From contig NW_026516664.1 of NCBI RefSeq assembly GCF_025766255.1, positions 186,001 to 250,000 on the forward strand: a stretch of 64,000 bases of DNA. The letters run 5' to 3'. This document shows positions 46,236 to 56,152 of the stretch, piece by piece (within the stretch, counting starts at the first letter, position 1; the number at the start of each line of letters is the position of its first letter). Below the pieces are notes generated by a model that was given only the letters and a program-made list of their open reading frames with translations, did not search any database and had not been told where the DNA came from. The translations under genes and the position numbers were made by a program. This DNA is from Zychaea mexicana. Its lineage: Eukaryota > Mucoromycota > Mucoromycetes > Mucorales > Lichtheimiaceae.

Positions 46236-48504
46236 TCTTGAGTTTATTTTAGAAAAGCATGTTTCTTTACATTGAAATGATACCACTACTACTTTAATCA
46301 ATAGCATATCTATTTGCATACATTCTAGTATAATGCAAAGTCAAGGCATTGGTGAGCATTTTATACTTGGTGAAGGAAACCTTTGCTAAATCCTTTGATT
46401 TATTCCTTTGCAAAATCTACCTTCTTGGTGCTTTATCATCCAGATAAACAAATCCAATTCACCAGGCGTCACACCTTTCTTTGTATGACGTGCACTAATA
46501 CAAAAACTACATCATATCCATTTCGAGCTACCTAATAACATAGGAGGCTAACTAGTATATAAAAGATACTTGTATTTACTGACTTACCTTCAGTTGCGTT
46601 GGTATAGGTACTATCGTTAAGCAGTGTACACCTTTAACCTTCTATGGTGCAAGACAGCTATAACCGTACATTTCCCAAAAAACGGCCAAATTTCTTTATT
46701 TTTAACACCGAAAAATACTAGAAATAAGGGGATGCCGGCCTCCGAGCACACTGTCTCCGACGCCACCTTACTATGCCTTCGTGGCCTTCATCTCAATCTC
46801 CTCTATCATACAACCGCTCAGATTCTTTCAGGTATTCTAGTTGGAGTGTGGCGAGCCCATTGGCTTTATATTTTCTTCTATCCCATTCCACCCTCAATCT
46901 GTCATCGGCTCTACCCACAAATTACGCATCACCTTCCGTCAGGAAGAAGCTCTTTTTCCTCATCAACCCCCATAATTTCCCTTTTATGCCTATGCCCTAC
47001 TTATTTCACACATGATAAAATCTCCAGATATCTCCAGATTTTGAGACACACTAGTATGCACCATAAATCACGGAAACATTATACTCGGATGATCCAGTTT
47101 ATGTAAAACAACATCTGTACAGCAATGAACGCCTATGACCCGAATGGGCTGGCGTGATATGATGTCGTTTGTGATCTTTTAACGATTATTTACGGCTGAT
47201 GATGCACTTGGAATGGTTGTCTTGTTACTAGTTATATTGGTGAATTATAATCCAAAAAAGGAAAAGTATCAGGAAAGAAGGGGGGAGATAGCGGATAGTG
47301 TTATGCAAGTTGGTTAATATCTTATCAGCAGGATGACTGGGCGTGTATTAGATTGGGATAGCGCAAAGGTCAGGCCAATGATCAAAGGGTCTCTGTACAG
47401 GGTTCGGGTCAATGTTGTTTATATTGAACAATAAATTGTTTGTTTGGGTTATGTTTGGAATAAACATGTGCTGAACGCCGCAGCCAGCGTCTTCATGGGA
47501 TCAGTGAGACATTGTAGAAAGACTCGGCCATCGTTGTATCGACTGTCGTGGCGTGTGTAACGAAAATAAAAAACGCTCTCTTGTACGAGTATATGCGCAC
47601 GGCAATTAACGATTGCTGATCCTCCAAGCCCGCAATGATGGATGTGGGCAGCTTAAAATAGATTGTCAAGAGTAGAATATGGAGCAGCATGGCTGTTTTC
47701 AGCATAGTATGCGCGTCATCCTAGAGCTACTATTATCCATACAGGCTGCTTCTTCAGGTTGATACTGTTGTTTGGTTTGCTCGTTTTAACATCCTTCTCT
47801 ATGAGGCTTGCTTTATAACCACGCTGTATAAGAAAGCTGCTTATTGCCATGGCATTCAGTAGTCATGACAATCCATGTTCCTGAAAGCCGCTTGTTGCCA
47901 GGACAAGCATGTCAAAACACATTTTATTTTATTCGCGTCACCCATTTTGACCAATTCCGAGCGAAATGGCGGCTGCTCTTGCGAAGCGATTCGCAGCGCT
48001 TTTTTCACACAACCGCAACCAGCGCAATGGGCAGACTCGTAGCAACACGCACATACTCAACCCTTGTTTTTTCGAGGCTCTGAGGCCAAGTTACGATGTT
48101 TTTTGCGCAGGGTTTCCATTGTACTTTGCTGTCATGCTCGGTTTCTTCATGCGCAGACCTTCCGTGCTGGCCGTGAATAAAGTTGGGGGTGGGGGGTTGG
48201 ATGGGGGGATGGAACCAAAGTTGGGGGACGTCGCTCGTCCAGGCGAAAACACTACACTGTATACGCTTATGGAGGTGTGGTTTTAGACTGCTTGTCGTCT
48301 TTAGTCTCACATTGAGCTCGCTCGGTGGTCAGCTTAACGAACGATAATCGTAAGCTGGCAAGCGTGGTGGATGCAGAGAAAGGGATTCTTTTCAAGAAAA
48401 ACAGCGTCGATCGTATATCCTATCTGTCTGCTTTTCCCAGGGTGCGCGTGAAGTATGATACATGTGAAAAAAGCAAACCAGATTGGCTCGGAACGTATCC
48501 TCCG
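46236..48504. other. Gene-poor region
   Basis: About 2.3 kb with no supportable gene. Plus-strand frames at 46624-47106 and 46773-47015 overlap each other and have Ser/Pro/Leu-rich, motif-free translations. Frames at 47844-48286 are similar. This could be decayed repeat DNA. Confidence 0.4.
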
Positions 48505-48620
48505 AACTAACTTTTTTTCCTTTCCATTTTTCTCGCGAACTGAACTACGTGATGTGCATTGGAATAATAATAAAACTTTTTTCCTTTCCATTATTTTCGC
48601 GAACTGAACTACGCGAACAC
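48505..48620 (+). repeat. Imperfect tandem duplication, about 67-base period
   Basis: CTTTTTTTCCTTTCCATTTT followed by TCGCGAACTGAACTACGTGA (about 48510-48552) recurs with few changes at about 48575-48618, ending TCGCGAACTGAACTACGCGA. This is a local two-copy duplication of unknown function. Confidence 0.6.
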
Positions 48621-48899
48621 AGAAAGTAAAAAAAAAAAGATAAAAAACAGTGCCAAAGTGTGATAATGCGCGTTGTGATCGTGTTACTGTCGTCTGTCAT
48701 TGTTGTGCGCTTTGTTGAGCACGGAGCTTATCTTTGCCTATTTTAGTTTTTTGTACGCAAAAAAAAAGATACAGGAAAGGAAAAAAAAGCAAGCGTCCCT
48801 TCAGAATCTCATTGAGCCCAGACCAGAGTTCTTTTTGGAAATGAACTTTTGCCCATAAAAAGACACCCATTTTCCGCAGCGTGTTGCTTCCTCACTTTT

Positions 48900-49009
48900 T
48901 CTTTCTCTTTTCATTTTTCACTTTTTCACGATCACGTATGGTAAGTCCCTTTCTTTTTTTTGTGAGTGTCTGGGGAGGGAGTGGGGGCTAACGCGGGTTT
49001 TGTAGGTCG
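48900..49009 (+). other. Leader-like stretch ending in ATG and a 5' splice-like site
   Basis: A CT-rich run typical of leaders in this window ends at an ATG (48937-48939), directly followed by a GTAAGT-type donor and a T-run. The matching acceptor may be the long T tract plus GTAG at 49911-49922, which would place the minisatellite in an intron. The joined frame stops within five codons, so no protein is supported; a noncoding transcript is possible. Confidence 0.3.
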
Positions 49010-49920
49010 TGGGTGGGTGGGTGGGTGGGTGGTGGTGCTTGGTTTGTAGGCATGGGCGACGGAGGCGTAAGGTAAGTGGGTGAAGGTAAGTGAGTGTGTG
49101 GGTGGGTGGGTGGTGGTGCTTGTTTTGTAGGCATGGGCGACGAAGGCGTAAGGTAGGTGGTTGAAGGTAAGTGAGTGTGTGGGTGGGTGGTGGTGCTTAT
49201 TTTGTAGGCACGGGCGACGGAGGCGTAAGGTAGGTGGTTGAAGGTAAGTGGGTGGGTGGGTGGGTGGTGGTGCTTGTTTTGTAGGCATGGGCGACGAAGG
49301 CGTAAGGTAGGTGGTTGAAGGTAAGTGAGTGTGTGGGTGGGTGGTGGTGCTTATTTTGTAGGCACGGGCGACGGAGGCGTAAGGTAGGTGGTTGAAGGTA
49401 AGTGAGTGTGTGGGTGGGTGGTGGTGCTTATTTTGTAGGCACGGGCGACGGAGGCGTAAGGTAGGTGGTTGAAGGTAAGTGGGTGTGTGGGTGGGTGGTG
49501 GTGCTTGTTTTGTAGGCACGGGCGACGGAGGCGTAAGGTAAGTGGGTGAAGGTAAGTGGGTGTGTGGGTGGGTGGGTGGTGGTGCTTGTTTTGTAGGCAT
49601 GGGCGACGGAGGCGTAAGGTAAGTGGGTGAAGGTAAGTGGGTGTGTGGGTGGGTGGGTGGTGGTGCTTGTTTTGTAGGCATGGGCGACGGAGGCGTAAGG
49701 TAAGTGGGTGAAGGTAAGTGGGTGTGTGGGTGGGTGGGTGGTGGTGCTTGTTTTGTAGGCATGGGCGACGGAGGCGTAAGGTAAGTGGGTGAAGGTAAGT
49801 GGGTGTGTGGGTGGGTGGGTGGTGGTGCTTGTTTTGTAGGCATGGGCGACGGAGGCGTAAGGTAAGTGGGTGAAGGTAAGTGTGTGAGTGTGTGGGTGGG
49901 TGGTGGTGCTTTTTTTTTGT
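49010..49920 (+). repeat. GT-rich minisatellite, 11 units of 77 or 81 bases
   Basis: The landmark GGGCGACG recurs with landmark starts at 49055, 49136, 49213, 49290, 49367, 49444, 49521, 49602, 49683, 49764 and 49845. The spacings are 81, then 77 five times, then 81 four times. The 4-base difference is one GTGG unit in an inner (GGGT)n tract. Each unit reads TTGTTTTGTAG, GGCATGGGCGACGGAGGCG (a few units have A for G or C for T), then GTAAGTG or GTAGGTG and a second GTAAGTG. The minus strand is stop-free in more than one frame because of its CAC/CCA composition, so coding is unlikely. The G-rich strand has runs able to form G-quadruplexes. Confidence 0.95.
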
Positions 49921-50609
49921 AGCTTCGCGATTGGTGAGAGCGGACTGGGCATCTCAATACCAATCGACCTTTGATGATCCACAAAAAAGCGACCAAGACA
50001 AGACCCTAGCTTTGTGGGGAGAGGGTTACGGGAGCAGATGTCGATGGACCTTCTCGTGGTTGCTCCTGTCAGTACCTGCTTAAGAGCAGGGAAGCTAACA
50101 CATCGACACCCTATTATTGATTAGTAGTATCATGTATCAAATAAAAAATGTTTTTTTTTCTCTTCCCGTTCGCTAAACTTGCTTGTGCGTGTTTTATATC
50201 ACCAATATAAGAGCTGCCTCCCCCCCACAATTCAAATTTCTTTTCAAAGTCAGAGAGTCGATGACGTTGGTGGAGCGCGCTATAAAGAAAATTTCAGGAG
50301 AAAGAATAGTGTCTCCTCTTAATTTGGCCAATACAGCAGTATAAAAAGCACGACGATAATTGACTGATTGGAGCGAAAGCAATTACGGCACAGTATTAAC
50401 ACTTTGCTTATTTCTATGAATGACCAAAAGTAGTGCAGTAAAGGGCAGTAGAATCGAGGGGCATTGCAACGAGTGAGTTTCTGTTCCTTTCTCTGTAGAG
50501 CTGCCAATTGCGACATGCCACAAGGTCTTTGACGATTTCACGTACAAACAATTGAAGAATGCACATTTAATCCACATGGACCTTCAGCAGCAGATTTAGT
50601 AGCAGCATA
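49921..50609 (+). other. Sequence downstream of minisatellite with a hairpin-rich patch
   Basis: At 50038-50110, TGTCGATG pairs with CATCGACA across about 55 bases, and CCTGCT-TAAG-AGCAGG forms an inner hairpin. This may be a structured noncoding RNA or chance. No protein-coding gene was seen. Confidence 0.3.
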
Positions 50610-51217
50610 ATGGAAAAGAGAACAGTGCCTACAGGTACGTCGTATTGCAGAGGAGACAGTTGCAAACGCGGCTTTTTTTTTTTTTGGCTTTGTCTGTTGT
50701 TTGACACAGCACAGCTAACAAGAACGCTACGCCATTTCGAATAGAATTGCCTGAACGATTGATGGAAGGATTGAGGGAAACGACTACTAATTGCAACGGC
50801 CTTGTTGAAGCAAGGATAAGGGTAATATTGACGGGTTTATATTGCTCACTTTTCGTGTGCTATTATGGCTTCTTTTGCGACCGCTGTTTGGCCATTACTA
50901 TGCTACTACAGGGCTGCTCCATTCCACACACTGAGCGATTTCTACATGGCGTAATAACTGGGCAGAATGGGACCAACGCGATCAACAGCACAGCATGTAA
51001 AGTACGACTGTTTCAAGATGAGCAGCTGTGGGTGAAGTTGTTCTGCCTCCTCCACCAAACTCGTTGCTGATCTCTAGACTCCATTGTTACCACAACAAAC
51101 ATTCAACTGCCATTGACAAACGCCGTTGCCATTGCCGCTCATGACGCGACTCTAGTGGAAACTACTCCTGCGACTCAGGCTTGCCGTCAGTCTTTTCCTC
51201 GAAGCATCCACACCTAG
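50610..51217 (+). CDS. Small four-exon gene of unknown function
   Basis: Exons 50610-50634, 50715-50821, 50912-50996 and 51078-51217 join in frame to 118 residues. The introns are 80, 90 and 81 bases, each with GT and AG ends, and all phases agree (1, 0, 1). The protein starts MEKRTVPTANKNATPF, continues with RIELPERLMEGLRETTTNC and ends RSIHT. It is a neutral soluble protein with several Thr-rich stretches, no signal peptide and no membrane segment. I do not recognise it. Agreement of four exons in phase is the main support; composition alone is modest. It lies in a repeat-rich interval, so it might belong to a transposon. Confidence 0.42.
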
Positions 51218-52096
51218 TCATTATTTCACACAGAAGCTAAAAATCGCGGTTGGATGGAACATGGCATAATTATGGACGTAAGTCAAAGCACAGTACTGTG
51301 GAACACTGTTATAAATAGCAGAAGAGCTGGGTTATATGTTGGACTACTGGGTGAAACTGTATACGTATGATCGGGAGTATGATATCATGGTTGGTATGTG
51401 GAGAGAGAGTTTTACTTCAATAAAGTTGATGTTTTGTTTATGCCTATATGTTCTATGTGTTGCCATTATATAGAGTGTGTCCTATATCAAAAAGTCGCCT
51501 GCGGCGACCCTTGGCAAGGCGTTCTATACTTGATACTCCGTTGTGTGTAATTGAACTCAGTATCACTGTCTTTATCATCAATGTCACGTGCCTCGCTTCG
51601 CTCGGCTGAATGAGCCCCCACGCTGCGCTCCGAATATCAGTGCGACGGTAGCATATGTAGTTCTCTCTCCTGCAGCACTTTTTGCATCGTTCCTTTCGTT
51701 TTTTTCGCTACACCCCCATTGCAATAATGAGTACCAGAATCGCTCTTAATAAATTTTATTTTGATCTTGAAGTCCACTCTTCTTTAACTAGAATCCATCA
51801 CAAGTACAACAATTTATAAAGCTATGAGAACTTTATCTCTTGTAGTAAAATACAACCATACACCATAGTGTTGTCATGGCAACGAAAAGCGTGACAGAGA
51901 GACAGACAGACGACCCAAGTGATTTCAGAAGGCGATTTCATACTCCGTATAGAACGCCTAAAAAGGGGAAGTGAAAATGAAAGGGAAGGGGGTGTTGCTG
52001 GATTATAAGTGACAGGTTTTAGCATTATGCACAGCTTGCCCGAAAAAAACACTTCACTCTCCACCAAACACCAACCCACAACCAGCAATTGTAGAA
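51218..52096. other. Noncoding spacer with GC-rich palindromic patch
   Basis: At 51494-51508 is a perfect GTCGCC-TGC-GGCGAC hairpin. About 90 and 130 bases on lie two related motifs, CTCGCTTCGCTCGG and CACGCTGCGCTCCG. They stand out against AT-rich surroundings and look like mobile-element ends. No gene was seen. Confidence 0.4.
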
Positions 52097-53098
52097 TTAT
52101 TCCTCGCCGAAATATTTGCACCACGAATCGACAAGCACGCTTGCTTCCAGTTTTTTGTAGCCAAGCCGATTTCGTTCAATAGGAATATAATGTTTTGCCT
52201 GCGAAAATGCCTGTTCAGAACCTGTCGATGAGGCAGCAGGGATTGCCAGGTACCTGCGCGCCATGGTCTTTAACTCTTGCCAATTGTTCATCTCCAAACG
52301 CCAGTAGTCGTGAACCAATTTGTTGTCCTCCCCCTCGGTTTCGTCAACAATTGTGTCTGCTGCAGTGTATTTTTCTAAATGGTCGACGTTGAATCTCTTA
52401 CGTTTGATTAAAGCATCCGGATTGGAGGGCCCTTTGCTCGCATCTGTGGTGGGCTTGTAGGATTGCCATGTCTCCTGTACTAGTGCTATCGCTTCTGTAT
52501 AGTAACGGCCCCAGTTCTCGTCTTCCCACCATTCGTACTTGAGGCGCGGGTCCATAGCAGTAGCAACAGCATATACGTGTCCTTCAGCCTTGCAATAGTA
52601 ACCCTGCAATTTGTTCCAACCGCAATCTGTTGCTTGAACCAACCCAGGCCAACTTCTATAGTATTTAGCATATCGTGTAAGTACGATATATCAAGCATGA
52701 TCCAGGTATATGGTATCATAGTTTATGGCTTATTCTACTTACTCTTTCCATGTGCGCTTGTAATAATATTCAAGCTTCTCTAACAAACGATTGTAGGCGA
52801 GAATTACCTGGTTCATTTGTGGCATATGAAGATCCGGAGAGCGATGGCGTTAGCCTGGCAAATTCGTGTAGTAGATCGGAATTCCTTTCCAAACATGCCC
52901 ACTCCTTGTTAGTCAACTCGTACTTCTCGAGACCAGCGATATTTCTGCAAGCCCGCTTCACCGTAATAGCTCGTTGCAACATAGCATATGTTGAATTCCA
53001 ACGCGTGCAAACGTCCAGTATCAATTCTCGAGAGTGTTCCACGTCGTCGACCATACTTTGCTGCTGCTGTGCCTGGTGCCCGACAACGTTAAAGGGCC
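52097..53098 (-). pseudogene. hAT-family transposase relic
   Basis: Minus-strand fragments give VCTRWNSTYAMLQRA (about 52975-53020), EYYYKRTWKE (about 52750-52780), VYAVATAMDPRLKYEWW (about 52520-52570) and the C-terminal dimerisation region with YLAIPAASSTGSEQAFSQAKHYI (about 52180-52250). The order is that of hAT transposases. The 5' half, including the zinc finger and first catalytic Asp, is missing. A frameshift lies near 52818, where ATNEPG should continue into NQVILAYNRLLEKLEYY. It abuts a Tc1/mariner fragment at about 53098. Confidence 0.75.
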
Positions 53099-53527
53099 CG
53101 CGATTATATGCTGGAAGCACAACCCGATTTTCAAGAACAAAAATCCAAGCTACAAGAAGCGATTGAAGAAGCAGGGCACATTTGCAAGTTCTACCCACGA
53201 TACCACTGTGAAATTAACTGGATAGAGCGCTATTGGAGAGGTGCAAAAGCCATCGCACGTCGAGAATGTGATTATTCCTTTGCTTCGCTACGTAGTAATC
53301 TACCAGTTTTCTTAGATTCCATTTCACCTTGACCAGTTGAAGAAAAAGATGGAACCATTATGCAGCCAACACCCACTAAGATCCGTCGGTTCTACAAGCA
53401 CTGTCGGAGATATATTGGAACTTATAGCCAAATGAAAAATGGCAGACAAGCCCATGAATCTGTTGTACAATTTACTAGCCGTAGATATAGATCCCACTGC
53501 CGAATTGGAGTTGATGCTGCCTTCTGA
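53099..53527 (+). pseudogene. Tc1/mariner (IS630)-like DDE transposase fragment
   Basis: A 3' fragment starts RDYMLEAQPDFQEQK and includes FYPRYHCEINWIERYW, the last acidic motif of the DDE domain (N-x-IE). It ends TKIRRFYKHCRRYIGTYS and YRSHCRI. One frame is kept to 53527 except for a TGA at 53330-53332 after LDSISP. The first two catalytic Asp regions are absent. The break with the hAT relic is sharp, suggesting insertion or rearrangement. Confidence 0.7.
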
Positions 53528-54072
53528 GAAAATAAATGCATGTCTCCGATATTTATATAACCGCGAGATTTGAGATTTCTTCAAAATTTCGAACAAGATA
53601 AGGTTTTAACGGACAGTATGCACCATACTTGGGGATTTAATATGTGATCATCGAGTTTGAGGATGATCACTTAGTAGAGGTCGAGGAATGGTCATTACAA
53701 TTTTATCCATAAAAAGATCATAGAGAGTTCCCGTGTAAAAGAATGAGATTTTACTGCGGCCAACTGCATCATCTGTAGGAGTCGCCTTGTCCATGGGTTT
53801 GTCTCCCAAAGGACATAAGGTTTCGACGTCGCATCCTCCTTTATCGACTAGTACTGACCGCAATAATATAGCACTTCTTATCCATAGTATACGCTATTGA
53901 AGACCTAAAAAGGTGTTTTTTTCTTTTGAAAGCTACAATAGGCCTCACTGGACTCTTGTGGCTCACCAATATCAACTGACAGTGTTAAAGGAGAAGTACA
54001 ATACTCTGGATTCAAAATCTATTTTAAATAGCAAATGATGGATAAGTGGTATGTCGGAATTTATGACCTTTG
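53528..54072. other. Spacer with a perfect inverted repeat
   Basis: GTGATCATC (53644-53652) and GATGATCAC (53662-53670) flank a 9-base loop GAGTTTGAG. Sequence around 53619-53700 shares short blocks with about 75-170 of this window. A 71-codon minus-strand frame (53648-53863) is unassigned. Confidence 0.4.
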
Positions 54073-55551
54073 CTACCAAGCGTAGCGGCGGATAAGCAAT
54101 GCAATGACAAGCATCACCAGTGCACCTATTAGCCCGTCCAACCAAAGAGGGGGTCGATTACGTCTTGTTTGTATACGTGGAGAAGAAGCACCGTTGTTGT
54201 TGTTGTTGTTGTTGTTGGTATTGGTAGTACCACTACTGCTAACATCAGTGACTGTTGGTTGCTTGGCTGGTAGTGTTGAGGGCGAAGTTGTGGATGGCTG
54301 CTTTTTCTTCTCTTGTTGAACTTTTTGATGTTGTGGTGCAGAAGACGAATCAGCTGTTGACGAACAAGATGAATAAGACTGAGAAAGAGAAGTTGATAGG
54401 GTAGGTTGTATCTCCTTGGTGCTATCGGCAATTTGTTGTTTTTGCTCAACTGGGTTCTGCTCAGTTTCGTCTTTGCTTTTGTCGTTGTTGTCTTTCCGGT
54501 AGCTCAGCGAGAAGTTGGGTATATCTTGTTGATCGGATGAGGATATCTTTTTCCGTGGAGCATTATCGCTAAGCAGTTCACCGTTCCTAAGTTGACATAC
54601 GCTACACATCCACGTATTCGACCTAAAATACAAGCGATAACCACACAAAAAGATTAGGCGTCTTCCGGTTCTTAGAATGCTCCTCAAACGCACATACGTA
54701 ATTGCGCGCTTTCCCCATCTCTCATGCTTTTGGTAAAATTTACTACGTGCCCATACCTTTTTGCAAACACTCGCCGTTCTTCCTTTGTGTAATCGAGTCC
54801 ACCAATTGCTCCTCGAGCTTCAGTGGGGAAAAAGCCCATGACGGCCAGTATGACTGTTCTAACTAAAACAAAGTGAGTATGTCTCAGTATAAACCAAGAT
54901 GAAATCGCCATTTATTTGTACTTACTACCCCAAGCCGGCTGCCAATACTCGGGATGATATCCAGTAATGCTCAAGCACACTTTTGTGTTTAATTCAAAAC
55001 GTCCGTTCGGCTATCGTTATAGATAGATTAGCTTCGTCAGATTAAAAAATCGTCCTGTAAAAGTATTAGACTTGGTTCTTACCGTCAAGAAAATGAGTTC
55101 TGGAGGTTTGAACGGGTACTCAGCGGGAAGCAATATGCGTCCATGATACCTGGGCAAATTATTGAGCGACACGTATGACCTCTGTTTCACGGAAAGAAAA
55201 AGAGAGAATACAAAAGCAAACTGACCTTCCCTCTTCAAATTCTGTGTCGCCAGGACCACGTACCGTAAAGTGCCATTCAAAAAGATTGTCCTAATTATTA
55301 CAAAAAGTCAATTAGAAAAAAAGTTATACTTCAAATATGAAGTTAACGTTAAATACCTCTAGAGGATGAGCCTCGTATTCGTAACATGACTCTGTCGCCA
55401 ATTCTCTCGCCTCTTGCATAATCCGCTTGACCGCTTTATTTTTTTTTATAGCAACGTAAATTTGTTATCAACAAGAAAAAATAACTAAATTCTATGATAG
55501 CGGAAGAGCAGTATACTTGCCTGGATTTTTGAGATTATACTTGTTGGCCAT
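54073..55551 (-). CDS. UBC6: Ubiquitin-conjugating enzyme E2, UBC6/UBE2J type, C-terminal anchored
   Basis: Seven exons (55521-55551, 55357-55433, 55226-55290, 55083-55149, 54929-55010, 54757-54862, 54073-54622) join in frame to 325 residues. The start MANKYNLKNP|AVKRIMQEA is the family N-terminus. NLFEWHFTVRGP, LPAEYPFKPPELIFLTPNGRFELNTKVCLSITGYHPEYWQPAW follow in order (in pieces across exons), with the catalytic Cys at 92. A Ser/Gln/Asn-rich linker including poly-Asn leads to one hydrophobic C-terminal segment (LIGALVMLVIALLI). UBC6/UBE2J enzymes work at the ER membrane in ER-associated degradation. Intron 1 has a GC donor (AG|GCAAGT), the commonest minor donor type. The family placement is strong; J1 versus J2 type is not resolved. 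Confidence 0.93.
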
Positions 55552-56152
55552 GGGGTGAATTGAGACGATTAAATTGTGTATACAGCACACGTAACAATAA
55601 AGAAAATAAAATTAGGGCGAACTCATTTTTCTGAGTCACCCAAGCGACGGATTGATTTACCAATAATGCAACTTGGCTTTGTGTGACAGCAACAGCTTTG
55701 CATGCCAATTCACTAAACTGCACCGGGCTGGCCATTTTTTTTGTCGGTGAGCATTTTTGCTTGGTTACCTATTCCATCATGTGCATTTGTTGCCAGGAGG
55801 CGACAGCAAAAAAGGTTCCATCTAGCCTCACAGACAATAATGACCAATACATCGTAAAGAATAAGCTTTCGAATGAAGAACTCATGGGTACCTGAAGGTT
55901 GGCTCGATAAGGGAACTTCTTATCTGTAACAAAAGAAGCTCATTTAGCAGTATATTATGTACCTAGGCGTATAGCAAAGTGCTATAATGTAATGTGTGCT
56001 TAAAACAACACTACATGTTGTGCATTTTGAGGGACCGGCATCTACTCCGAATTCGCCGTGCGTTTAATAACATGTGTATGTCCGCTCCAGAAGTGCTTTT
56101 TTTCTTCTTTTCTCTTTTTATTATAATATTTTACTTTTCACTTTAAACCCTG
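55552..56152. promoter_or_regulatory. Shared divergent promoter region
   Basis: 601 bases separate the start codons of the UBC6-type E2 (-) and the DGK1-type gene (+), both predicted ER membrane proteins. A T-rich tract at 56096-56146 precedes the plus-strand start. No defined upstream element was recognised. Confidence 0.4.

Noticed and set aside
46624..47106. 160-codon plus-strand frame
   Set aside because: It overlaps another open frame, has no motif or intron support, and its composition is Ser/Leu/His/Ile-rich as in random AT/CT DNA.
47970..48286. 106-codon plus-strand frame with Ala/Gly-rich parts
   Set aside because: Both strands are open and the Gly run comes from a G-rich tract. 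No motif.
48932..49996. A 354-codon minus-strand frame of Thr/Pro/His repeats across the minisatellite
   Set aside because: The repeat period (77 or 81) is not constantly a multiple of 3, more than one frame is open, and the CAC/CCA composition lacks stop codons by chance. There is no ATG at the frame's start.
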